A DNA stretch of 64,000 nucleotides, from the NCBI GenBank assembly GCA_002500745.1, contig DLST01000018.1, positions 1-64,000 of the forward strand, read 5' to 3'. The notes under the pieces were generated by a model. The model worked only from the letters and a program-made list of their open reading frames with translations. It did not search any database and was not told the origin of the DNA. Source of the DNA: Sphingobacterium sp. UBA7855 (GTDB taxonomy: Bacteria; Bacteroidota; Bacteroidia; Sphingobacteriales; Sphingobacteriaceae). A program made the translations under genes and the position numbers. Within the stretch, counting starts at the first letter, position 1, and the number at the start of each line of letters is the position of its first letter. Shown here piece after piece: positions 56,336-64,000 of this stretch.

Positions 56336-58390
56336 TTGGATCAAGTTGTTCACATATCGCCCCTTTTGACCGCGCTAATTACCGTAGTATCCCCATTAGC
56401 AGCGTTTTTATATCAATCTTTATTAGGCAAACGTGACCAGTCCGGTATGGTCTCCCTGCTAGCCATCACCCTCAGTTTTACCAGTGGTGCGCTCACCTGG
56501 TTTACCATCTGGAATAATGCCCCCGTAACCGTTCAGGCTGATTGGTTCACTATTGGCGAAACCTCATTTAAAGTTGGTATCCTGTTAAATAATTTAAGCA
56601 CCTTAATGCTTTTTTTGGTACCTACTGTAGCGTTGCCCGTGCATATTTATTCCCGTGCATATATGAAAGGCGATCCCGGCATTCATCGCTATTGGATGTA
56701 TCTAAGCCTGTTCTGTTTTGCCATGTTGGGATTGGTCATTATGGACAATCTTTTGCTGATGTATGTCTTTTGGGAATTGGTTGGGTTTGCGTCCTATCTC
56801 CTTATCGGGTTTTGGTTTACGCGCGAAACTGCTGTACAAGCCAATAAAAAGGCATTTTTGGTGAATCGCATCGGTGACCTCGGCTTTCTAATTGGCCTTG
56901 CGATAGTATTTACGCAGTTCAAGACACTTAATTTGGTTGATTTATTTGGTGATAATGGACTGATTTATCAATCCACAATCGTCGATGGCCTGTGGGTATC
57001 TCCGGTAAATAGTTTACCCCAGATCTGGTTTACCTTAGGAGGAGTAGCCTTTTTCTTGGCTGCTATGGCCAAATCAGCGCAATTTCCATTACATGTATGG
57101 CTTCCGGATGCCATGGAAGGTCCTACATCCGTATCGTCCTTGATCCATGCGGCAACAATGGTCGCAGCGGGCGTATTCCTATTGGCTACCGTATTTCCAT
57201 TATTCAGCGAATCGGCATTACTATTTATCGCCATTATCGGCACCATTACGGCAGCTTCGGCAGCATACTTCGCCTTGGGCCAATACGACATCAAGCGTAT
57301 TCTTGCCTTTTCGACTATATCGCAATTGGGCTTTATGATGGTTGGGATAGGTATTGGAACATGGGATGCTGCTTTGTTTCATCTCACGACGCATGCTTTC
57401 TTTAAGTGCCTTCTATTTCTTTCGGCCGGCGCAATTATTCATGAAATGGCCCACCTGAAAACACATAGCCACCTAGACTTTGATCCGCAGGATTTACGGA
57501 ACATGGGTGGATTACGTCACTACATGCCCAAGACCTTTGTGCTGATGAGCATTGCTTCACTAGCACTGGCCGGATTCCCACTGACGTCAGGTTTTCTATC
57601 CAAAGACAGTATTGTTATATCTTCATTTGAATGGGCACTTTCAAAAGGTAGCGTATATCTTCTCATCCCTATTAGTTTGATTATAGTAAGTATCTTAACT
57701 GCATTCTACATCGGCCGTTTGATATTTAAAGCTTTTTTTGGGAAGTTCCGGCTTTTGGATCATCTTCAGGATAAACTTCATGATCATCCGCTACATGAAG
57801 CGCCAAAAACCATGTTGATACCCATGTTTGTTTTGGGTGTATTTTGCTTATTTCCACTATTTTCGTTCAACCCATTTTCGTACCACGATTCTTGGTTGAT
57901 GAACGGACTCTTATTGGATGAATATGTCTTTGCTCCAAGCCACATTGCCCACCTGATTATTCCCGCGATCCTGCTCATTGGTTCTATCATTGTCTGGATT
58001 ATCGGATGGAAATGGTATGTACAGAATAGATACCCATTCAACCCGGTCAATCCGGCACTGAAGGTTTCTTTAAATCAGGGATATATCAATCAGTTTTACG
58101 ATGTTGTATTTGTTAAGGGCACATTAAAATTGGCTCAATTCTGTTATTGGTTTGACAGACATGTTGTTGATGCTTTTGTTTCTTTGATTCAGTCAATCGT
58201 GCTATCGATCTCACAATTAAGTGTTTGGATAGACAAATATATTATAGACGGCTTAGTCAATGCGGTTGCTTCAGTAACCTATTGGGCCGGCCATCAAGTC
58301 CGCCTAGTGCAGAACGGGAAAATACAGACCGCTTTGTACTCCGTCTTTTTAATAGTTTTATTTGGTTTAATTTATCTTTTATTCTTTTAG
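56336..58390 (+). CDS. nuoL: NADH-quinone oxidoreductase subunit L
   Basis: A 684-aa antiporter-like subunit with about 16 membrane segments and the long lateral helix at its C-terminus. The conserved Glu is in LYVFWELVGFASYLLIGFW, and the Lys/His-bearing AKSAQFPLHVWLPDAMEGPT and HLTTHAFFKCLLFLSAG are present. The start is TTG at 56336: an in-frame stop (TAA at 56330-56332, the nuoK stop) is right before it and no nearby ATG is available. Confidence 0.95.
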   Translation: MDQVVHISPLLTALITVVSPLAAFLYQSLLGKRDQSGMVSLLAITLSFTSGALTWFTIWNNAPVTVQADWFTIGETSFKVGILLNNLSTLMLFLVPTVALPVHIYSRAYMKGDPGIHRYWMYLSLFCFAMLGLVIMDNLLLMYVFWELVGFASYLLIGFWFTRETAVQANKKAFLVNRIGDLGFLIGLAIVFTQFKTLNLVDLFGDNGLIYQSTIVDGLWVSPVNSLPQIWFTLGGVAFFLAAMAKSAQFPLHVWLPDAMEGPTSVSSLIHAATMVAAGVFLLATVFPLFSESALLFIAIIGTITAASAAYFALGQYDIKRILAFSTISQLGFMMVGIGIGTWDAALFHLTTHAFFKCLLFLSAGAIIHEMAHLKTHSHLDFDPQDLRNMGGLRHYMPKTFVLMSIASLALAGFPLTSGFLSKDSIVISSFEWALSKGSVYLLIPISLIIVSILTAFYIGRLIFKAFFGKFRLLDHLQDKLHDHPLHEAPKTMLIPMFVLGVFCLFPLFSFNPFSYHDSWLMNGLLLDEYVFAPSHIAHLIIPAILLIGSIIVWIIGWKWYVQNRYPFNPVNPALKVSLNQGYINQFYDVVFVKGTLKLAQFCYWFDRHVVDAFVSLIQSIVLSISQLSVWIDKYIIDGLVNAVASVTYWAGHQVRLVQNGKIQTALYSVFLIVLFGLIYLLFF

Positions 58391-58393
58391 GAA

Positions 58394-59995
58394 ATGCCTA
58401 TTTTATCCTTATTGATATTTTTACCGCTATTGGCTACGGCGCTTATTCTTGCCTTGCCAACACGATATAAATCGAGTTACAAATATATTGCGTTAGCAAT
58501 TACCGCAATACAATTTGTACTGGCTGGATTGTGTTACGCACATTTTGATGCAAGCAAAACGGGTATTCAAGATCTGGGAGGCTATCAATTTGTTGAACAG
58601 CTTCCATGGATTCGCTTAGATTTAGGATCAATAGGTAAACTAGAAATTGATTATCTTATTGGTATTGATGGGATATCGATGCCCTTATTATTGCTGAGCG
58701 CTTTTGTAATGTTGATGGCTATTGGAGCCTCCTGGAATATACAGAAGAGTCCAAAAGGATACTTTGCGTTACTCATGGTGCTTAATATGGCTGTTATGGG
58801 GATTTTCTGTGCACTTGATTTCTTCCTGTTCTACCTTTTCTATGAAGTTATGTTACTTCCACTATATTTCCTGATCGGTATCTGGGGTGGTGCAAGACGC
58901 GAATACGCAGCCATCAAGTTCTTTTTATACACCCTATTTGGTTCTGTATTTATGCTGTTGATCATCGTAGGACTATACTTTTCAGTCATTAACCCGATGA
59001 CTGGAGCGCATACGTTCAATATGATCCATATGATGAACCCTCAGAATTACCTTGAAGGATCTATTTTTGAGTGGGGTGGTTATCAGGAAATCTTGGGTGT
59101 TTCGTCCAGGCTGGTTGGCTTCATTGTCCTCTTTTTTGCCTTTGCCATTAAAGTGCCCATCGTGCCCTTGCATACTTGGTTACCCGATGCCCACGTTGAG
59201 GCACCGACTCCAGTATCTATTATTTTAGCAGGTATTCTTTTGAAAATCGGAGGTTACGGTATCATTCGTATTTGTTATAGCATCTTTCCTGACATGGCCG
59301 CCTTATCCAATTGGTGGCTTGGACTAATAGGCGTTGTTTCCATTATCTATGGAGCCTTGAACGCCTTATCACAAAAAGACCTCAAACGAATGATTGCGTA
59401 TTCATCCGTTTCCCACATGGGCTTTGTCTTATTAGGTATTGCCTCATTGACTGCAGAAGGAATTTCCGGAGCGATGTTTCAGATGATCTCCCATGGATTT
59501 TTATCCGCTGCACTCTTCTTTCTTGTCGGTGTAGTTTATGACCGTGTACATGACAGAAATATCTATAGTTTTCGAGGTCTAGCGCAAATTATGCCCAAAT
59601 ATACGGGTTATGTTGCTGTTGCATTTTTCGCTTCTTTAGGTTTACCAGGCTTTTCAGCATTTATTGGTGAAGCATTTGTCATTATCGGTTCATTCAACTC
59701 TGAAAGTGCTGGTACGGGTTTGCCACGTTGGATGGCGCTGGCTGGTTCTGTAGGAATCTTATTGAGCGCAGCCTACCTACTTTGGACATTGCAGCGCATG
59801 TTCTTTGGGCAGATCCGTTTAAAGGGCGGTGAATCTTGGAGCAATGCACTGACAGATGTCAATTCGCGCGAGCAGGCGATCTTATTTCCAACGTTAGCAT
59901 TGGCCTTATTGCTTGGTATTATGCCTGCTTTAATCTTTAACAATTTAAACGCAAGTGTTCTGAATCTTGTGAGCTTTATTCAACAATTCATCTAA
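58394..59995 (+). CDS. nuoM: NADH-quinone oxidoreductase subunit M
   Basis: A 533-aa antiporter-like proton-pumping subunit with about 14 membrane segments. Marks are FYLFYEVMLLPLYFLIGIWGG with the essential Glu, KVPIVPLHTWLPDAHVEAPTP, and MIAYSSVSHMGFVLLG. It lies 3 nt after nuoL. Confidence 0.96.
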   Translation: MPILSLLIFLPLLATALILALPTRYKSSYKYIALAITAIQFVLAGLCYAHFDASKTGIQDLGGYQFVEQLPWIRLDLGSIGKLEIDYLIGIDGISMPLLLLSAFVMLMAIGASWNIQKSPKGYFALLMVLNMAVMGIFCALDFFLFYLFYEVMLLPLYFLIGIWGGARREYAAIKFFLYTLFGSVFMLLIIVGLYFSVINPMTGAHTFNMIHMMNPQNYLEGSIFEWGGYQEILGVSSRLVGFIVLFFAFAIKVPIVPLHTWLPDAHVEAPTPVSIILAGILLKIGGYGIIRICYSIFPDMAALSNWWLGLIGVVSIIYGALNALSQKDLKRMIAYSSVSHMGFVLLGIASLTAEGISGAMFQMISHGFLSAALFFLVGVVYDRVHDRNIYSFRGLAQIMPKYTGYVAVAFFASLGLPGFSAFIGEAFVIIGSFNSESAGTGLPRWMALAGSVGILLSAAYLLWTLQRMFFGQIRLKGGESWSNALTDVNSREQAILFPTLALALLLGIMPALIFNNLNASVLNLVSFIQQFI

Positions 59996-60001
59996 CCCCA
60001 C

Positions 60002-61486
60002 ATGCTTGCTTTCAGTCCATATATCAGTTCATTCCTCGATCAGATTATCGTCAGTATACCGTATTTTAAACCCGAACTGACACTAATCCTCACATTTATT
60101 GGTACTATTCTCGCTAGTCTTTTTGCTGACAAGCACTGGAAGCATACGTCTTTTATGCTTACAATTATCGGATTATTGTTGAGTGGCTGTTACCTCGTTG
60201 GGCAAGGACTCAGTAAAGTAGAGATGGCTGGCTTTTTTGATATGATCCACGTTGATGCCTTTGCTACCTCTTCACGATTGATTATCCTGTTGTCGACACT
60301 CCTTGTTTGTCTCTTTATTCAACAAGGACATGGGAGACATGGCCGACCACTAGGAGATCTATATGCTGTTTTACTGACGGCGACGTTGGGACTGAACCTA
60401 TTGACCATGTCGAGCAACTGGCTGATGATTTTTATAGCCGTTGAAACCGTTTCCATTAGTTCCTATATCATGGTGGGGTACTTTTCAGCTACTAAAGTTC
60501 AGTCGGAGGCAGCTTTAAAATATGTACTCTTTGGATCGATTTGCGCGGCAGTGATGCTTTACGGTTTATCTTTAATCTACGGTTTCACGGGGAACTTGAA
60601 TTTTGATTCCCAGAGACACATTGCAGGCCTTATGGAAGCACCAAAGGTCATGATCAGCATTGCGCTATTATTTCTATTGACGGGCATTGGCTTTAAACTG
60701 AGTTTTTTCCCTTTTCATGTCTGGAGTCCAGATGTTTATCAAGGTGCTCCCACAGTGATTACCACGTATCTGGCTACGGTACCAAAAATTGCAGTCGTCG
60801 TCCTGTTATCCAAGCTCCTCTCCGCATGGCTAAATGTCTCCTTTTACTTTAGTGATTTCCTAACGTATGTGATTATTGGGGTAGCCATTGCAACCATGTT
60901 CATTGGTAATTTAGCGGCTTTACGTCAACAGGATGCCAAACGGATGATGGCCTATTCGTCCATTGGACATACGGGTATACTCCTGATGGCTGTATTGGTT
61001 TACCAAAATAATGAGTCAAATGTATTGCTATTCTATCTTTCCATCTATGCTTTGATGAATATTGCTGTATTTATTTTTATTGACGCTCTGGAAGGCAGTC
61101 TGGGGAGTACATCCATCGATTCCTATCGTGGCTTAGGAAAGCAGTCCCCCGTTTTGTTTACTTCATTTTCAATTGTTCTAATCGCTTTAGTGGGGCTCCC
61201 TCCCACCGCGGGATTTGTCGGGAAGCTGTTGGTCTTTTCCAAAGTGTTCGAACAGTATCAAAATTTTCAATCGTTCGGTTTATTGGCATTGCTTATTGTC
61301 GGCGCACTGACCTCAGTTATCTCTTTATTTTACTATTTTAAAATTCCACTGAACGCGTTTCTTAGGGACAATACCGCATCTTCAACAATAAAAGTCAATG
61401 CTGTACTTTTATGTATTGGTATCCTATGTACCTTGGCAGTGTTGTGTTTAGGAATTTTTCCGGATCTTTTGCTTTCGGCCTTTTAG
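60002..61486 (+). CDS. nuoN: NADH-quinone oxidoreductase subunit N
   Basis: A 494-aa antiporter-like subunit with about 14 membrane segments. Conserved parts are IFIAVETVSISSYIMVGY, KLSFFPFHVWSPDVYQGAP and RMMAYSSIGHTGILLMA. It is the last nuo gene here. The nuoA-G genes for the rest of the complex are not in the window. Confidence 0.95.
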   Translation: MLAFSPYISSFLDQIIVSIPYFKPELTLILTFIGTILASLFADKHWKHTSFMLTIIGLLLSGCYLVGQGLSKVEMAGFFDMIHVDAFATSSRLIILLSTLLVCLFIQQGHGRHGRPLGDLYAVLLTATLGLNLLTMSSNWLMIFIAVETVSISSYIMVGYFSATKVQSEAALKYVLFGSICAAVMLYGLSLIYGFTGNLNFDSQRHIAGLMEAPKVMISIALLFLLTGIGFKLSFFPFHVWSPDVYQGAPTVITTYLATVPKIAVVVLLSKLLSAWLNVSFYFSDFLTYVIIGVAIATMFIGNLAALRQQDAKRMMAYSSIGHTGILLMAVLVYQNNESNVLLFYLSIYALMNIAVFIFIDALEGSLGSTSIDSYRGLGKQSPVLFTSFSIVLIALVGLPPTAGFVGKLLVFSKVFEQYQNFQSFGLLALLIVGALTSVISLFYYFKIPLNAFLRDNTASSTIKVNAVLLCIGILCTLAVLCLGIFPDLLLSAF

Positions 61487-61662
61487 AAAAACAGAGAAAC
61501 TCCTATTATTCTTAACAAAGATACCATCCTATTCAATTACTACATGTGCCGGTTGAATAGTAAAGATAAACTCCATAATATATTTTATATTTCCTCAATA
61601 AAAGTATTATCTATGGTTGAGGAGAGACCATTAAATTGTTTTTTAAGCAAAGCGCAATTAAA

Positions 61663-61693
61663 TTGCATATAAAAAGCAATTTATCTAAGTTTG
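61663..61693 (+). promoter_or_regulatory. Promoter of the DUF4254 gene, leaderless candidate
   Basis: TTG at 61663-61665 and TAAGTTTG at 61686-61693 with 20 nt between. The -7 ends 4 nt before the ATG at 61698, so transcription is expected to begin at about the start codon. Confidence 0.6.
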
Positions 61694-61697
61694 TACC

Positions 61698-62303
61698 ATG
61701 ATTAGTGCAATAGCAAATCCAATATTTCAACGTGCTATCCAGGATTACCACGTATACGACCAGATTGATCATCCAATCCAAAATCCGTACGAAAAGCAAT
61801 CCCTGGAGCATCTTCTCTATTTAAAATGCTGGATTGACACCGTACAATGGCATATGGAAGATGTCGTTCGTAATCCCGCTATTGATCCGAAAGAAGGCTT
61901 ACATTGGAAAAGACGAATTGATAAGTCCAATCAATATCGCACAGATACCGTAGAGTATATTGACAGCTATTTTCTACAAAAATTTAAGGAGATACAGGCT
62001 CGTCCTTCCGCAACGATCAATACAGAGAGTCCGGCGTGGGCTATTGATAGGCTTTCCATTCTGGCTTTAAAAATCTACCATATGGAACAGGAGACATTAC
62101 GCACAGATGCTTCTGAGGCACACATTAATACCTGCCAAGAAAAGCTTAACGTCCTATTGGAACAAAGAAAAGATTTATCTCAAAGTATTGATGAATTGAT
62201 GGATGCCATATCATCGGGCGATAAATACATGAAAGTCTATAAACAGATGAAAATGTATAACGATCCTTCATTGAACCCTGTCTTATATTCATCAGGAAAG
62301 TAA
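61698..62303 (+). CDS. DUF4254 protein
   Basis: A 201-aa, mostly helical soluble protein of the DUF4254 family, seen in Bacteroidetes glycan clusters. The N-terminal part has the conserved LEHLLYLKCWIDTVQWHMED segment, and the central SPAWAIDRLSILALKIYHMEQE forms another family block. Function is unknown. It lies 2 nt before a GT9 gene, so the two are probably co-translated and act in the same cell-surface glycan pathway. Confidence 0.88.
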   Translation: MISAIANPIFQRAIQDYHVYDQIDHPIQNPYEKQSLEHLLYLKCWIDTVQWHMEDVVRNPAIDPKEGLHWKRRIDKSNQYRTDTVEYIDSYFLQKFKEIQARPSATINTESPAWAIDRLSILALKIYHMEQETLRTDASEAHINTCQEKLNVLLEQRKDLSQSIDELMDAISSGDKYMKVYKQMKMYNDPSLNPVLYSSGK

Positions 62304-62305
62304 AC

Positions 62306-63319
62306 ATGTCGTTACCGCAACGGATCATAGTCACGCGATTTTCAGCTATGGGCGATGTTGCCATGGTTGCCTCTGTATTGAAAGAATTTTGTATTCGCTA
62401 TCCTGATGTAGAAATCATTATGGTCAGCAGACCATTCTTTTCGCCATTCTTTGATGGAATAAAAAACCTCAGGTTCCACGCGATAGAACCGAAAAGCATT
62501 CATAAAGGTTTTTGGGGCTTGTTTAGGCTAAAAAAAGAACTGGCCCAGTATAGCCCAGATGCCATAGCTGACTTACATTTTAATTTGCGTTCACGTGTGC
62601 TTGATTTATTGTTTTCCTTATCGGGTGTAAAAGTAAAGCAGCTTGACAAAGGTCGTGAAGAGAAAAAAGCGTTATCCCGTGAAAAAGACAAAATTAAAGT
62701 CCCATTGAAACTAACGGTAGAACGCTATGCAGATGTATTTCGGGCATTAGGTTTTAAATTTGAGCTCAGCCATAAATTGGTTCCCAATTTGCAGGATGTA
62801 CCTAAAGCTGCATTTGGTATGTTTGCAAATTTCGATCGAAAGAAAATTGGTATAGCGCCTTTTGCGCAACATCGATATAAAATTCTTTCCTTGGTAAAAA
62901 TGGGGCAGATCATAGATTACCTGACACATCACGGATATGACGTATTGCTCTTTGGAGGTGGTCAGGAAGAGTTTCAAATTGCCCAAAACTGGACCGAAAG
63001 TTTTCCCAACACTCACAATACGATTGGAAAATTTACGTTGAGAGAAGAACTTGATTTAATTTCGAATCTGGATCTTATGATCAGCATGGATTCTTCGGGT
63101 CTTCATATGGCCTCCCTAATGGGGGTACGATGCCTTTCCTTGTGGGGAGCAACACACCCTTACGCTGGATTTACGGGTTACGGTCAACGGTTAGCAGATT
63201 CCATCCAAGTTGAACATCCCAATAGACCAAGTTCGGTGTATGGGAATAAGTCGTGCATATGTGACGGGGTAGAAGCAATTGATTTAATTACGCCGGAGAT
63301 GGTGATTGAAAAAATATAG
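62306..63319 (+). CDS. GT9-family heptosyltransferase-like protein
   Basis: A 337-aa GT-B glycosyltransferase of family 9, as used in lipopolysaccharide core assembly. Marks are the N-terminal RFSAMGDVAMVASVL with the catalytic Asp, the central KIGIAPFAQHRYKI sugar-nucleotide region, and DSSGLHMASLMGVRCLSLWG in place of the usual DSGxxH-G motif. Length is normal. The donor may be ADP-heptose or another sugar; not decided. Confidence 0.92.
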   Translation: MSLPQRIIVTRFSAMGDVAMVASVLKEFCIRYPDVEIIMVSRPFFSPFFDGIKNLRFHAIEPKSIHKGFWGLFRLKKELAQYSPDAIADLHFNLRSRVLDLLFSLSGVKVKQLDKGREEKKALSREKDKIKVPLKLTVERYADVFRALGFKFELSHKLVPNLQDVPKAAFGMFANFDRKKIGIAPFAQHRYKILSLVKMGQIIDYLTHHGYDVLLFGGGQEEFQIAQNWTESFPNTHNTIGKFTLREELDLISNLDLMISMDSSGLHMASLMGVRCLSLWGATHPYAGFTGYGQRLADSIQVEHPNRPSSVYGNKSCICDGVEAIDLITPEMVIEKI

Positions 63320-63400
63320 GGGACGTGTAGCATTCTACAGGGGCTTAACCGTTGTAACAATGATGGACAAGAAAAAATAACTATTGTTTAGAGTTTTTAG

Positions 63401-64000
63401 ATGGATAAAATTTGTTTTATTATTCTACGCTACGGCGATGAAGTGGATGGCGGTGCAGAGAAACATTGTCGTATGTTGGCTGAAAGGCTTGTGGGAGGAT
63501 ATGAAGTTGACATTTTGACAACTAAGTTTATTGATTACAACACTTTTGTTCCCTTTTATAAAAACGATATCGATTACCTAAACGGTGTACGTATTCTACG
63601 CTTCGGTTCAATTGATTTTGATAGTCGAAAACGAGATATCTTATGGAAAAAAGCGCTTCGATTTCAAAAAATAAGACGAAACTTATTTCGTTTAAAAAGT
63701 TTAAAACTTGTATCAGAGCTGTTTCCATCCTGGAAAGGAATTTCAGGAGCGGATATTGACTATTTCAAGTCGCACGGTTCTTATTCTCCTTCGATGTTGT
63801 CCTATATCAATAATAACCATCAACATTATAAGGCGATAATCGGAATTACTTATTCCCAGCCAAATACTTTCTTCGGAGCGTTAATTGCTCCCGAGAAATC
63901 CATTCTCATACCAACATTGCATGAGGAGAGAGAAGCATTTCGTCCTATATTAACTCAGCTATTCAGCAAGGTAAAACATATTGCATTTAATACAGAAGAA
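63401..64000 (+). CDS. Glycosyltransferase, N-terminal part (runs off the window)
   Basis: An open frame from the ATG at 63401 continues without a stop to the last base, 200 codons. It begins MDKICFIILRYGDEVDGG and continues with AEKHCRMLAERL, the N-terminal acceptor-domain pattern of GT-B glycosyltransferases of family 4 (GGAE motif near residue 17). The donor-binding domain lies beyond the window. It follows the GT9 gene by 81 nt and extends the surface-glycan cluster. Specificity cannot be judged. Confidence 0.85.
   Translation, partial: MDKICFIILRYGDEVDGGAEKHCRMLAERLVGGYEVDILTTKFIDYNTFVPFYKNDIDYLNGVRILRFGSIDFDSRKRDILWKKALRFQKIRRNLFRLKSLKLVSELFPSWKGISGADIDYFKSHGSYSPSMLSYINNNHQHYKAIIGITYSQPNTFFGALIAPEKSILIPTLHEEREAFRPILTQLFSKVKHIAFNTEE

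Overview
The window looks like chromosome of a Bacteroidetes bacterium of the genus Sphingobacterium or a very close relative. The serine palmitoyltransferase at 4037-5236 keeps the residue numbering I remember for the S. multivorum enzyme (Lys244, His138, His213). Promoters repeatedly show the Bacteroidetes form TTTG - about 19 nt - TAnnTTTG, and many genes are typical of the phylum (DUF4254, GT117/DUF2723, HU-CCDC81/SPOR, BlaR with a TonB-plug tail). No phage, insertion sequence, CRISPR array or rRNA gene was seen. All functional calls come from reading the sequence; no database search was run.

Layout. 1-811 holds no convincing gene: a GC-rich stretch is followed by an 11-bp phased G-run/inverted-repeat element. 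812-5236 (minus) is a compact sphingolipid operon: serine palmitoyltransferase, a GNAT-like ceramide synthase candidate, an epimerase-like ceramide reductase candidate, a CDP-alcohol phosphotransferase and a GtrA-family membrane protein. 5648-9756 has smpB, an AraC regulator divergent from an aldehyde dehydrogenase plus DUF779 pair, and a thioesterase. 9825-15767 (minus) has a membrane MutS-like ATPase, pcm, priA and a DUF423 protein. 16171-20970 (plus) has a large anchored beta-propeller-like protein, nrnA and an FKBP lipoprotein. 21045-24581 (minus) encodes a TolC/HlyD/ABC-2 permease export set. 24929-26728 has tatD and an asparaginase.

26825-36438 (minus) is probably one seven-gene operon: a 1012-aa TPR protein, an outer-membrane barrel, an HU-CCDC81/SPOR protein, ExbB, ExbD, TonB and FolC. 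It is reminiscent of a Tol-Pal-like energised envelope machine. 36771-38364 has pyrB and pyrR, then an amino-acid permease with a tiny membrane ORF upstream, and a 1003-aa GT117 glycosyltransferase. 43701-44012 has two identical tRNA-Gln(TTG) genes, each with its own promoter and terminator. 44144-46858 has prs, rplY and pth, with a second phased G-run element between prs and rplY.

46973-49145 (minus) is a BlaI/BlaR1-type pair whose sensor carries two TonB-plug-like segments, with a palindrome over the likely start of transcription. 49477-52112 (plus) is a zinc-ribbon membrane protein, an SPFH-SHOCT protein and a small membrane protein, recalling the Bacillus YdjG-YdjI membrane-stress module. 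52302-53588 is gltA. 53838-61486 is nuoHIJKLMN, the membrane arm of complex I, without the peripheral-arm genes; nuoH and nuoL start with TTG. 61698-64000 begins a glycan cluster: DUF4254, a GT9 heptosyltransferase-like protein and a truncated glycosyltransferase that runs off the window.
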